This document shows positions 1-6,592 of a stretch of 7,260 bases of DNA, in pieces (within the stretch, counting starts at the first letter, position 1; each line of letters begins with the position of its first letter). The DNA comes from Oscillospiraceae bacterium (GTDB taxonomy: Bacteria; Bacillota; Clostridia; Oscillospirales; Ruminococcaceae), in assembly GCA_029005335.1 (NCBI GenBank), contig JAQXFT010000181.1, positions 1 to 7,260 of the forward strand, written 5' to 3'. The notes under the pieces were generated by a model that saw nothing but the letters and a program-made list of their open reading frames with translations, made no database searches and was not told where the DNA came from. A program made the translations under genes and the position numbers.

Positions 1-573
1 TTTATGTATGACCTTGGATTTGATGCTTCTGAGGGATATCACACATACGGTTTTGACTGGCAGGCTGACAAGATTACATGGTATGTTGACGGAAAGGCTG
101 TTTATTCGGCTTCTGAAAATATTCCGTCCACCCCTGGTAAAATCATGATGAATGTATGGCCGGGAACAGGTGTTGATGAATGGCTGAAACCCTTTGACGG
201 AAATACACCTCTTACAGCAAGATATCAGTGGGTTACATATTCAGACAGCAAACAGGATATACCCGATACAACAACTACTACTACAACTACTACTACAATC
301 ACAACAACTACAACTGCAATTTCCTCAGAACCCGAAACTACTCAGACCGAAGCTTCCGGAATACCGTCACTCCGTGGAGATGCTACTAATGATGGTGTTG
401 TCGATATAGCTGATGTAGTCGCTGTAGCTGCCTATGTCGGAGACCCTGTAAACAATAAGCTTTCAAATCAGGGACTTATAAATGCTGATGTATACTATAC
501 CGGCAATGGTGTTGATGTCGGTGACGTACTGGCAATACAGCAATACCTCGCAACGATTACTGAAGAATTATAA
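1..573 (+). CDS. GH16 lichenase (beta-1,3-1,4-glucanase) with C-terminal dockerin, 3' part
   Basis: Secreted endoglucanase expected to cut mixed-linkage beta-glucan (lichenan, cereal beta-glucan). The frame is open at the left edge, so the signal peptide and the catalytic glutamates lie outside; the ATG at base 4 is internal, not the start. Counting residues from base 4, residues 1-80 match the C-terminal half of the GH16 lichenase fold (YHTYGFDW, then ITWYVDGK, then PGKIMMNVWPGTGVDEW), very close to Bacillus lichenases. Residues 88-105 are an almost pure Thr linker. Residues 124-185 are a type I-like dockerin: the first calcium loop runs D126-x-T/N-x-D-G (GDATNDGVVDIAD) and the second (from D162) has 13 residues, one more than the canonical 12. 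The protein should therefore be held in a cellulosome through a scaffoldin cohesin. It is convergent with the adaptor gene, whose dockerin is very similar. Family assignment is secure; the exact substrate is inferred from sequence similarity. Confidence 0.93.
   Translation, partial: FMYDLGFDASEGYHTYGFDWQADKITWYVDGKAVYSASENIPSTPGKIMMNVWPGTGVDEWLKPFDGNTPLTARYQWVTYSDSKQDIPDTTTTTTTTTTITTTTTAISSEPETTQTEASGIPSLRGDATNDGVVDIADVVAVAAYVGDPVNNKLSNQGLINADVYYTGNGVDVGDVLAIQQYLATITEEL
268..315 (+). repeat. ACA/ACT trinucleotide tract encoding the Thr linker
   Basis: An imperfect run of Thr codons (ACA and ACT) codes for ten Thr, one Ile and five Thr between the GH16 and dockerin modules. Such linkers are common in ruminococcal cellulosomal enzymes and are probably flexible and O-glycosylated. 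The codons are mixed, so the tract should slip less than a pure microsatellite, but its length may vary between strains. Confidence 0.85.
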
Positions 574-590
574 TTTGTTATAATAAAAAG

Positions 591-619
591 ACCCTCACAG
601 ACAATATGTTTGTGAGGGT
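591..619. terminator. Bidirectional rho-independent terminator, copy 1
   Basis: The arms ACCCTCACA (591-599) and TGTGAGGGT (611-619) pair perfectly. The stem continues inward through a G-T wobble (600/610) and three more pairs (601-603 with 607-609) to a 3-nt loop, ATA (604-606). The hairpin begins 17 nt after the GH16 stop codon. On the + strand it is followed by an AT-rich tail (TTAAATTATATTTTATT). On the - strand it is followed by CTTTTTATTA, a better U-tract, although the wobble becomes a C-A mismatch there. It ends the GH16 transcript and backs up termination of the adaptor/xylanase operon. Confidence 0.88.
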
Positions 620-669
620 TAAATTATATTTTATTCTACTGAAGAATTATAATTTGTTATAATAAAAAG

Positions 670-700
670 AACCCTCACAGACAATATGTTTGTGAGGGTT
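670..700. terminator. Bidirectional rho-independent terminator, copy 2
   Basis: This is the same hairpin as copy 1, displaced by 80 bp. The extra A at 670 pairs with T700, making the outer stem one base pair longer. It lies 24 nt beyond the TAG stop of the adaptor gene (725-727), and on the - strand the stem is followed by TCTTTTTATT, a standard U-tract. It is the first terminator met by the xylanase-adaptor transcript and the second met by the GH16 transcript. Confidence 0.88.
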
Positions 701-724
701 AAATTATATTTTATTCTGTTAATC

Positions 725-1543
725 CTATACCGGAAGAACTGCAACTATATTTGCAAGATACTGTTGTATTGCCAGTACATCACCTGATGTGATACCGTCA
801 CCGTTATTCTGAACGTCGCCGTTTATCAGACCCTGAGTTTCAATTGCATTGTTTCCGGAGTCGCCGACATATGCAGATGCTGAAACAACATCAGCAATTT
901 CAACTTTACCATCAACATTGACATCACCCCAGAGAATATTGCCTGATGAAGCTTTTCCGACTGTTACTGAGCCGTCTGATACGCTGTAATCATAGTATGC
1001 CTTGGAATCACCGTCTATGTATGAAAATACCATTTTGTCATTGGCTTTTCCGGAATCCGGATTAGTATCCCTTGCTATCGGAATCAGCTTTATTAATGCA
1101 ACATCACCATTTGAAGCTGATGAGGAAACCTTTCCGGAGACAGTACAGAATATGCCGGAATCCTTAATCCAGTAATCTGAATCAGCACCGGTTGTCCATA
1201 CAACATTAACGGTATCTTCAGAGATTTCGCTGTCAAAAATCAGAACATCGCTTGCTGTTGTATCCTTTGTATCCGCACCGGTATTGGTAATGCTTCCTTT
1301 TTCAACACTGTCAATGCTTATGATACTGCTGTCATATTGTATTGCGAATTCACAGGCATTCATACCGGTAGGCTGAATATCTGAAATCGATATATCGACA
1401 CTGAAGCTTTTTCCAGCCTCAGCAGTTTCCTTGCCTGCTGATATGGTAATTTTCTGGGTATCTGCAAAACCGGAAGATACTGCAACTGTACTTATCATTG
1501 CTGACAGCATTACGCCGGTTACAATTATATTTTTAAGTTTCAT
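725..1543 (-). CDS. ScaC-like adaptor scaffoldin: one cohesin plus one dockerin
   Basis: Small secreted adaptor of a cellulosome, 272 residues. Residues 1-27 are a signal peptide (MKLKN, hydrophobic core, likely cleavage after GFA). Residues 30-196 form one cohesin: the segment VDISISDI...CEFAIQYDSSIISI...GSI and the late VSDGSVTVG strand are typical. Residues 205-266 are a dockerin with first calcium loop D207-x-N-x-D-G-x-x-E-x-x-D218 (E replaces the usual D) and a 13-residue second loop from D243. This order and size match R. flavefaciens ScaC, which binds enzyme dockerins through its cohesin and a larger scaffoldin through its dockerin. The gene follows the GH10/GH43 gene by 15 nt, so the two should be cotranscribed; the cohesin may bind that enzyme's dockerin, which is a different type. 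A shared dockerin type suggests the protein competes with the lichenase for scaffoldin sites. Module calls are firm; orthology to ScaC is inferred. Confidence 0.9.
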   Translation of the reverse strand: MKLKNIIVTGVMLSAMISTVAVSSGFADTQKITISAGKETAEAGKSFSVDISISDIQPTGMNACEFAIQYDSSIISIDSVEKGSITNTGADTKDTTASDVLIFDSEISEDTVNVVWTTGADSDYWIKDSGIFCTVSGKVSSSASNGDVALIKLIPIARDTNPDSGKANDKMVFSYIDGDSKAYYDYSVSDGSVTVGKASSGNILWGDVNVDGKVEIADVVSASAYVGDSGNNAIETQGLINGDVQNNGDGITSGDVLAIQQYLANIVAVLPV

Positions 1544-1552
1544 TGAATATTT

Positions 1553-1560
1553 CCCCCTTT
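1553..1560 (-). promoter_or_regulatory. Unusual G5 ribosome binding site of the adaptor gene
   Basis: Read on the - strand the site is AAAGGGGG, 9 nt before the adaptor ATG. It begins inside the stop codon (TAA, 1561-1559) of the upstream enzyme gene. It is a run of five G rather than GGAGG, so its pairing to 16S rRNA is less than ideal. The closeness to the stop codon suggests translation by ribosomes finishing the upstream gene. Confidence 0.7.
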
Positions 1561-4500
1561 ATCTGAAGCTCCAGGAATCGATTTCCATTGAATCGCTGAA
1601 TACAAAATACAAATCCTGAGTACCGCTGAGACCTGATACAGGTGCTGTAATTTCTTTAAATGAGCCTCCTGTTGCCGGAACTTTTACATATCCGACAGCT
1701 TTTCCGTTTTCGCTTCCGGTACAGATTTTGATAGCTCCGCCGTCTGAAGATGAAACCTTTACAGATACAGATGAAGCACCCTTTGAAAAATCTGCTCCTG
1801 AGACACTTATCCAGTCGCCCTTCTGAATATCGGTTACAACTGTATCTCCGAGACCGCTTACATTTACACCGCCCTGACGTGAGATTGTCTCTGCCTGAAC
1901 AGTCTGATAGGGATTTAATTTTTTAAGCTGAGATACACCTGTCATAGTACCTGTTACGGGATTCATTTTATTTCCGTTCATGGTAAATTCATTTACCTGA
2001 GGGCTTCTGTAGTTTCCGCTTATTCCGAGAGCCTTTTCAACAGGTCTTGAATGGTAGAAAAGGTAAAGTTTTCCATTGAGTTCGGCAATTGAGTGGTGAT
2101 TGTTTCCGGTCATTCCGGAGAAGAAGTTACCCTGATTCTTGAAAAGTTCACCGCCGTAAGTATAAGGGCCAAGCGGATTATCAGCAATCATATATTCAAT
2201 GCTGGCTGCTGAAAGTCCGTACTGATTTCCGTTTGTATTCCAGTTGGAACAGTAGGTATAGTAATATTTGTCTCCTATTCTGTTTATTCCGGAATCCTCG
2301 AATACATAGGGAGCGTTTATTGTTACAGGAGTTCCGTCAAGCTGCAGCATATCATCACTGAGCTTTACAACTCTGGTAGTTGAAGGCATTTCTGTTTTTC
2401 CATCGGGAATGCCTCCTCCGAAGCAGAGGTAACCTGTTCCGTCATTGTCAATAAATACAGCAGGGTCGAAAAGCCACGGAATATCTGAACAGTTAGCAAC
2501 ACTTCTTGTTACAAGGGGCTTTCCCAGCGGGTCTGACCACGGACCTGTAGGGCTGTCTGCTGTCAGAACGCATATTCCGTTTCCGCCGTTGCAGAAGTAG
2601 AGAAAAAATTTTTCCTTGCCGTTGATAGTTTTATGACACGCACAGGGAGCCCATGAATTTGTGGCAAATGTTGCGATACCACTGCTTCCGGCAACTGGTA
2701 TTGCACCATGGTCAGTCCAGTTCACCATATCATCAGAGGATATGCAGTTTATCTTATTTATTTTTGCGTAAGTATTTTCAGTAACATTTCCGCTGCTGTC
2801 ATATTCAACGACATCATCAGTCATATAGACATAAATTCTGCCGTTATATTCCATAACTCCGGGGTCAGCACCGAAACGCTGTGTATAAAGCGGATTTCCC
2901 TCGTTCTCATTTTTATATGAGCCTGCTGTATTTATCGATGAAAAAAGAGCCATCATTTCAGCATTGTCAATTGTTATTTCAGCTGTGGGAAATTTGTCGA
3001 TTCTTCCGAGGACATAATCCTGAATAAGCTGAATATCCTTTGTATCAGAAGTTCCGTCCTGATTTACGTCGCAGGCAATTTTTGACAAGCTGTCAGAGAA
3101 TCCGTTTATAACTCCCTGTCTTGCATTAGCTATATCCATAGCATCAATAATTCCGTCGTTGTTTACGTCTCCGGGAGTTAAGTTTCCTGTATTTTCGCCC
3201 GCACCGAGAATTGTAGTTCCGCCTACTGCACCTATAACCTCATCTATATAGAAGTTGTTTGTCGAATCGGAGGTTTCAACGTATATGGACATATTTGAAG
3301 CATCTGCAGGAATCCTGTAATTTTTATTTGCGAGCTGTACCCATTCGCCCTTTACTGCTGTACCCTCTGCAATTGTTGAATACTGAGTGTCTCCGTTTGA
3401 ATCAGCATACTGCAATTTAAGATAAAATTTATCTGTAGAATTGCCGTCAAAGTACATTACATTTGTACTGAAGCTGTATTCATTTCCGGGAACAAAGGTT
3501 CTGGCACTCAGGGATTTTGAAGCACCGTTCCAGGCTGATTCACGGTTCTGAACGAGCAGAGCTTCATTACCTACATATGCAGTACGTCCGCTTGTCATTA
3601 CTGTTGCTGCTCCACGTCCTTCCCAGCTGCAGGTATCACCTTCAAAGCCGTCAGCGAAATACCAGCCATATTCATTCGGTTCAATCGGAGAAGAACCGAC
3701 TGAAGGATTAGTACCGTCGCCCCATTCAGATTGCGGAATCATTGAAGTAAGTGTAGTGTATGCAAGCTTAGGCTGATTATTTGAATCATAAAGCAGGGCA
3801 TCAGAGCCGGCTGCAAGCCATGAGTTTGCATCATTCGGACCCCATACGCATACTGCTTTAACACGACCGTCCGACTGAGGATTTTTATTCCAGTCCATAG
3901 CAGCCTTAAAAATTGCCTTATATTTGTCAGCCTGTTCCTGAGCGGTATATTTTCCGCTTTCAACAGATATATCAAGCTCAGTAATCTGAACATCACAACC
4001 GATTGAAAGATACTTTTTCATAGCCTCTATATAGGAATCTGTACCTGCAAAACCTGTAGCATTTGCCGGAATATGCGACTGCATACCTACGCCGTCAAGC
4101 AGACCCTTTTCATAAAGTGATTTGCACATATTGTATATACAGTCACGCTTATGGTCCCAGTATTCGTTATAGTCGTTGTAATAGAGGTCACAGCCTTCGG
4201 GAGCATATTTTCTTGCATAAGTGAATGCTTTTTCAACAAAGCTGTTATTTCCGTAGACGGAAACCCATGCAGAAGTACCTCCTGTAACATTATTGTCACC
4301 GGCTACTCTCGCACCGTCCTTACCGTTTGATGTTCTTTCTGAATCGTCGCTGATACACTCATTTGCCACATCATAAGCATAAAGATTAAGTTCAGGGTAC
4401 TGCTGTTCGATTGCTGCGAACATATTCTTAATATAGCTTTCCATACGGGCATCCATAGTTGTAGTGCTTACCCATGCACCGTTCGCATCATAATTTTCTT

Positions 4501-5359
4501 TAAAGAACCATGTCGGAGTCTGGCTGTGCCATACGAGAGTATGACCTCTCATTGCAATGTTATTCTGTACGCAGAAATCCATAATTGCAGCGGCATTGTT
4601 AAGAGATACAGCAACATTTGTACCGCTGCACTGTGACTGAACAAGAGTTGCATCAGGTTTCAGTTCATTTTCGCACTCAATGCTGTTATGGTCTTTTATA
4701 ATATTTGCAGTAATTGCGGAATTTTTTACAGTACCACCGTTGAGAATATTGCCGACTCTGAAATATTCAGCAAATTCATCTTTCAGACCCTTTTCAGCAG
4801 TAGCAGCATATACAGCGTTTTTGTTTTCTCTGGAAGTTACCGAAACATCATCAAACATGAAATCATTTGTAGAATCGGTAAAGATTGAGAGTCTGAATTC
4901 ACAGCTGTTTTCCGGTGCAGTGTAGCTGGCTTTAAGCTCCGTCCACTGACCTGCCCTGACGTTTTTTGAATCAAGCTCTATTGTTGATTCCTTACCTGTT
5001 CCGGAATCGGTACATAAAAGCGTAAAGTGAAATTTTTCATTGGTTTTGCTGTATACCTTTACGCTGTATGTATAATTCACACCGCCGACGAGATATAATC
5101 CCTTTGATGAGCTTACACCCTCTGAAGCCTCCGCACGTCCGGATACAGTCATTCCTCTTGAACCTCCGAAGCCGCAGCCGTTTTCAGCAGTAAGTCTTAC
5201 GGAATCGGCATTTCCGTACCAGCCGTCATAATTGACTTCAAATGAGTTGCTGACTATGCCTGTTGCACCTGATTTAAAACCGAGTGACGGACAAATTGAA
5301 AAGAAGCTTGCTGAAAGAACAAGTGAAGCCGTCAAAGCTCCGATTTTTTTTAGTTTCAT
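1559..5359 (-). CDS. Bifunctional cellulosomal arabinoxylanase: CBM22-GH10-CBM22-dockerin-GH43-CBM6
   Basis: Secreted enzyme of 1266 residues (numbered from the ATG at 5359). Residues 1-33 are a signal peptide. CBM22 at about 35-176. GH10 endo-xylanase at about 188-545: HTLVWHSQTPTWF substrate motif, acid/base E334 in YDVANE, nucleophile E461 in QITELDIS. Second CBM22 at 562-714. Dockerin at 730-790 with two canonical 12-residue calcium loops (from D731, DVNNDGIIDAMD, and D764, DVNQDGTSDTKD). GH43 at about 815-1110: base D832 in GADPGV, D965 in WLFDPAV, acid E1021 in VFEDSGI. CBM6 at 1152-1266, ending in DSWSFR. GH10 should cut the xylan backbone; GH43 with CBM6 resembles arabinoxylan arabinofuranohydrolases, though a beta-xylosidase role is possible. 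I recall this module order from other cellulosomal ruminococci. A GTG at 5368 extends the frame by three codons but lies inside the Shine-Dalgarno sequence, so the ATG is preferred. All catalytic residues are present. First gene of an operon with the adaptor. Confidence 0.95.
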   Translation of the reverse strand: MKLKKIGALTASLVLSASFFSICPSLGFKSGATGIVSNSFEVNYDGWYGNADSVRLTAENGCGFGGSRGMTVSGRAEASEGVSSSKGLYLVGGVNYTYSVKVYSKTNEKFHFTLLCTDSGTGKESTIELDSKNVRAGQWTELKASYTAPENSCEFRLSIFTDSTNDFMFDDVSVTSRENKNAVYAATAEKGLKDEFAEYFRVGNILNGGTVKNSAITANIIKDHNSIECENELKPDATLVQSQCSGTNVAVSLNNAAAIMDFCVQNNIAMRGHTLVWHSQTPTWFFKENYDANGAWVSTTTMDARMESYIKNMFAAIEQQYPELNLYAYDVANECISDDSERTSNGKDGARVAGDNNVTGGTSAWVSVYGNNSFVEKAFTYARKYAPEGCDLYYNDYNEYWDHKRDCIYNMCKSLYEKGLLDGVGMQSHIPANATGFAGTDSYIEAMKKYLSIGCDVQITELDISVESGKYTAQEQADKYKAIFKAAMDWNKNPQSDGRVKAVCVWGPNDANSWLAAGSDALLYDSNNQPKLAYTTLTSMIPQSEWGDGTNPSVGSSPIEPNEYGWYFADGFEGDTCSWEGRGAATVMTSGRTAYVGNEALLVQNRESAWNGASKSLSARTFVPGNEYSFSTNVMYFDGNSTDKFYLKLQYADSNGDTQYSTIAEGTAVKGEWVQLANKNYRIPADASNMSIYVETSDSTNNFYIDEVIGAVGGTTILGAGENTGNLTPGDVNNDGIIDAMDIANARQGVINGFSDSLSKIACDVNQDGTSDTKDIQLIQDYVLGRIDKFPTAEITIDNAEMMALFSSINTAGSYKNENEGNPLYTQRFGADPGVMEYNGRIYVYMTDDVVEYDSSGNVTENTYAKINKINCISSDDMVNWTDHGAIPVAGSSGIATFATNSWAPCACHKTINGKEKFFLYFCNGGNGICVLTADSPTGPWSDPLGKPLVTRSVANCSDIPWLFDPAVFIDNDGTGYLCFGGGIPDGKTEMPSTTRVVKLSDDMLQLDGTPVTINAPYVFEDSGINRIGDKYYYTYCSNWNTNGNQYGLSAASIEYMIADNPLGPYTYGGELFKNQGNFFSGMTGNNHHSIAELNGKLYLFYHSRPVEKALGISGNYRSPQVNEFTMNGNKMNPVTGTMTGVSQLKKLNPYQTVQAETISRQGGVNVSGLGDTVVTDIQKGDWISVSGADFSKGASSVSVKVSSSDGGAIKICTGSENGKAVGYVKVPATGGSFKEITAPVSGLSGTQDLYFVFSDSMEIDSWSFR

Positions 5360-5367
5360 GTTACACA

Positions 5368-5373
5368 CTCCTT
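5368..5373 (-). promoter_or_regulatory. Shine-Dalgarno site that fixes the xylanase start
   Basis: On the - strand AAGGAG (5373 to 5368) lies 8 nt before the ATG at 5359. The upstream in-frame GTG (5368-5366) begins with the last base of this site and so cannot use it. The protein then starts MKLKKIG, matching the MKLKNI start of the neighbouring adaptor. Confidence 0.85.
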
Positions 5374-5383
5374 AATCTGATAA

Positions 5384-5409
5384 TATTAAAAATCCGGTTT
5401 GGTTTAATA
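5384..5409. repeat. AT-only inverted repeat just downstream of the xylanase promoter
   Basis: The arms TATTAAA (5384-5390) and TTTAATA (5403-5409) are separated by 12 nt. The pair sits at about +1 to +28 of the predicted xylanase transcript, where it could be an operator or a 5' stem-loop. The arms are short and AT-only in an AT-rich spacer, so chance is a fair explanation. Confidence 0.3.
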
Positions 5410-5417
5410 ATAAATAA

Positions 5418-5426
5418 ATTATAGCA
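5418..5426 (-). promoter_or_regulatory. Extended -10 promoter of the xylanase-adaptor operon
   Basis: Read on the - strand the sequence is TGCTATAAT, a perfect extended -10 (TGnTATAAT). No good -35 lies at 17 nt (TATAAA is there; a better TTGATA is 21 nt away), which an extended -10 can tolerate. The transcript would start near 5411, giving a leader of about 50 nt before the ATG at 5359. The surrounding 5381-5490 is very AT-rich, as expected for a strong intergenic promoter. Confidence 0.6.
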
Positions 5427-5497
5427 ATTATTCACATAATTTTATATCAATTTAATATTGAAAATAATAAAATCTTAACCTTGACGAATAAAAAAAG

Positions 5498-5626
5498 ACA
5501 GCACGCTACAAAGAACAGAACGAAGAAAAGGTAAAGAAATATCATGAAGAAATCAAAGATATTCCTTTGGTTTTTATTACAACACAGAATAAAAGCTTTT
5601 TTACGTATGAACATTTCTTTAGATGA
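5498..5626 (+). other. Possible remnant of an unrecognised gene
   Basis: In the xylanase-regulator spacer an open frame reads TARYKEQNEEKVKKYHEEIK, then continues through IPLVFITTQNKSFFTYEHFF to a TGA at 5624. It has no plausible start codon or ribosome site, and a TAA closes it just upstream (5489-5491). The charged helix-like first half followed by a beta-like stretch looks more protein-like than its AT-rich surroundings. A neighbouring frame (from 5604, RMNISLDDAIHYVF) stays open to 5729, which could mark a frameshift in a decayed gene. I do not recognise the family, and chance is possible. Confidence 0.25.
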
Positions 5627-5661
5627 TGCTATTCACTATGTTTTTCAGTATTCTGAGCATT

Positions 5662-5675
5662 CTGTTTTAAAACAG
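5662..5675. repeat. Perfect 14-bp palindrome downstream of the AraC-type gene
   Basis: CTGTTTT followed directly by AAAACAG forms a gapless palindrome 16 nt past the regulator's TGA stop (5692-5694). As RNA it would make only a 5-bp stem with a TTAA loop and no U-tract, so it is a weak terminator candidate. It could be a protein-binding site. No convincing terminator was found for the regulator gene in 5500-5691. Confidence 0.4.
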
Positions 5676-5691
5676 GATAGCTATACATCAA

Positions 5692-6543
5692 TCACAAATA
5701 CTTTTTCATACGTTCCTGCTTTGGTGTAACGCCTCTCCATTTCTTATATGTTCTGATAAAGTGACTGCAATCGAAAAATCCCGTTTCAAGTGCAATGTAA
5801 TTCAGGTCGTAATCGGTATGGAGCAGTAAATCCTGAGCCTTATTCAGGCGGATATATGTGATATACTCTTTGCAGGAGCGTCCGTAATTTTCTTTAAAGA
5901 GCTTTGCAAAATGAGAATAGCTCATATAGCACATATCAGCAAGCTTCTGGATTTCAAGCTTTTCTCCTGAATGTGAGTCGATATATTCCAGAATGTGACA
6001 GAATGAAAAGCTGTTATCTGTATGCTTTCTGGCTGACGGTTTACTCTCCTTTTTGATTTTTCTTGCAATTTCTATAAGTAAAGTATAGATATCTGCCTGT
6101 ATCTGTAAAGAGTAAAATTCATTTTTTTCCTGAAACTCCCCGACAATATGCTGAATATGTGAATTGATTTTCTCTTTGTTAATCCGGTTATTATTTAAAA
6201 TAATACAGAAATCCTCCTTACGGCTTCTTCTTATAAAAATATCATAAAATTTTGAAAGATACGCTTTAGGAATATTAATTGTATGAATATCAAATTTTAA
6301 AACAGCATATTCCGCCTTATCATCAGTTGCCTTTAAAACTGAATGAAGCTGTAAGGGATAAATGTAACATAAATCACCTTCTTCAAGAACTGACTGTTTA
6401 TCGTTGCAGGTTAAGGTTACTGCCCCCTTTGTGATATAAAGTATTTCGCTGTAATAATGCCAGTGAAGCTGTGAATTGACTGAATCTGTGTAAAAAATAT
6501 CATATGGCTGATTCGGCATATCTATATATTCAAACAACTGCAT
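5692..6543 (-). CDS. AraC-family transcriptional regulator with cupin sensor domain
   Basis: Cytoplasmic DNA-binding protein of 283 residues, the usual length for the family. Residues 10-85 form a cupin-type ligand domain (LHWHYYSEILYI with H27 and H29, GDLCYIYPLQLH with H67), the arrangement of sugar-sensing AraC regulators. Residues 182-280 carry two helix-turn-helix motifs: about 196-217 (IQKLADMCYMSYSHFAKLFK) and about 245-266 (LNYIALETGFFDCSHFIRTY), ending with the conserved GVTPKQ. The ATG at 6543 has a good ribosome site, GAGGTGA (6556-6550 on this strand), 6 nt upstream. It is transcribed in the same direction as the xylanase operon but separated by about 330 bp, and divergently from the epimerase/hydrolase genes. 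Position suggests control of one or both carbohydrate loci by a plant-polysaccharide sugar, but the ligand and targets cannot be read from the sequence. Confidence 0.93.
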   Translation of the reverse strand: MQLFEYIDMPNQPYDIFYTDSVNSQLHWHYYSEILYITKGAVTLTCNDKQSVLEEGDLCYIYPLQLHSVLKATDDKAEYAVLKFDIHTINIPKAYLSKFYDIFIRRSRKEDFCIILNNNRINKEKINSHIQHIVGEFQEKNEFYSLQIQADIYTLLIEIARKIKKESKPSARKHTDNSFSFCHILEYIDSHSGEKLEIQKLADMCYMSYSHFAKLFKENYGRSCKEYITYIRLNKAQDLLLHTDYDLNYIALETGFFDCSHFIRTYKKWRGVTPKQERMKKYL

Positions 6544-6563
6544 TTTAAATCACCTCTGTCCTT

Positions 6564-6592
6564 ATTTTAACACTATAAAGAGAAGCCGTCAA
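6564..6592 (-). promoter_or_regulatory. Sigma-A-type promoter of the AraC-family gene
   Basis: On the - strand TTGACG (6592-6587), a 17-nt spacer and TAAAAT (6569-6564) form a near-consensus promoter. Transcription should begin near 6557, right at the ribosome site (6556-6550), leaving a leader of only about 14 nt. The regulator is therefore probably expressed constitutively unless a factor binds here. Confidence 0.72.

Larger units (their letters stand above)
558..716. repeat. Tandem direct duplication of about 80 bp (terminator unit)
   Basis: Copy 1 is 558-636 (79 bp) and copy 2 is 637-716 (80 bp). They abut with no spacer and are identical except for one extra A at 670 in copy 2. Each unit starts in the last codons of the GH16 gene (ACT GAA GAA TTA TAA, 559-573), so copy 2 carries an orphan copy of the enzyme's last four codons and stop. 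Each unit includes a complete terminator hairpin. The near-perfect identity indicates a recent duplication. Confidence 0.97.

Noticed and set aside
194..409. Open frame inside the lichenase gene on the same strand
   Set aside because: It is an out-of-frame reading of the Thr-linker region (runs of Leu and Gln from shifted ACA/ACT codons) with no ribosome site.
558..716. Considered as a short CRISPR-like or mobile repeat
   Set aside because: The two copies abut without a unique spacer and each is a hairpin terminator, so a simple tandem duplication explains it.
3739..4299. Open frames on the - strand inside the GH10 coding region
   Set aside because: They are shifted frames of a well-supported gene with intact catalytic motifs, and they have low-complexity, non-protein-like translations.
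4680..4925. Two overlapping + strand open frames opposite the CBM22/GH10 region
   Set aside because: They are antisense shadows of a conserved coding region, with no ribosome site and no recognisable domain.
1559..5359. Possible lipoprotein signal because of the Cys at residue 23 of the xylanase leader
   Set aside because: The residues before it (FSI) do not fit a lipobox, so an ordinary secretory signal is more likely.
5591..5602. AAAAGCTTTTTT as a terminator for the regulator gene
   Set aside because: The stem is only AAAAGCTTTT with no loop or GC-rich core, so it would not form a stable terminator hairpin.
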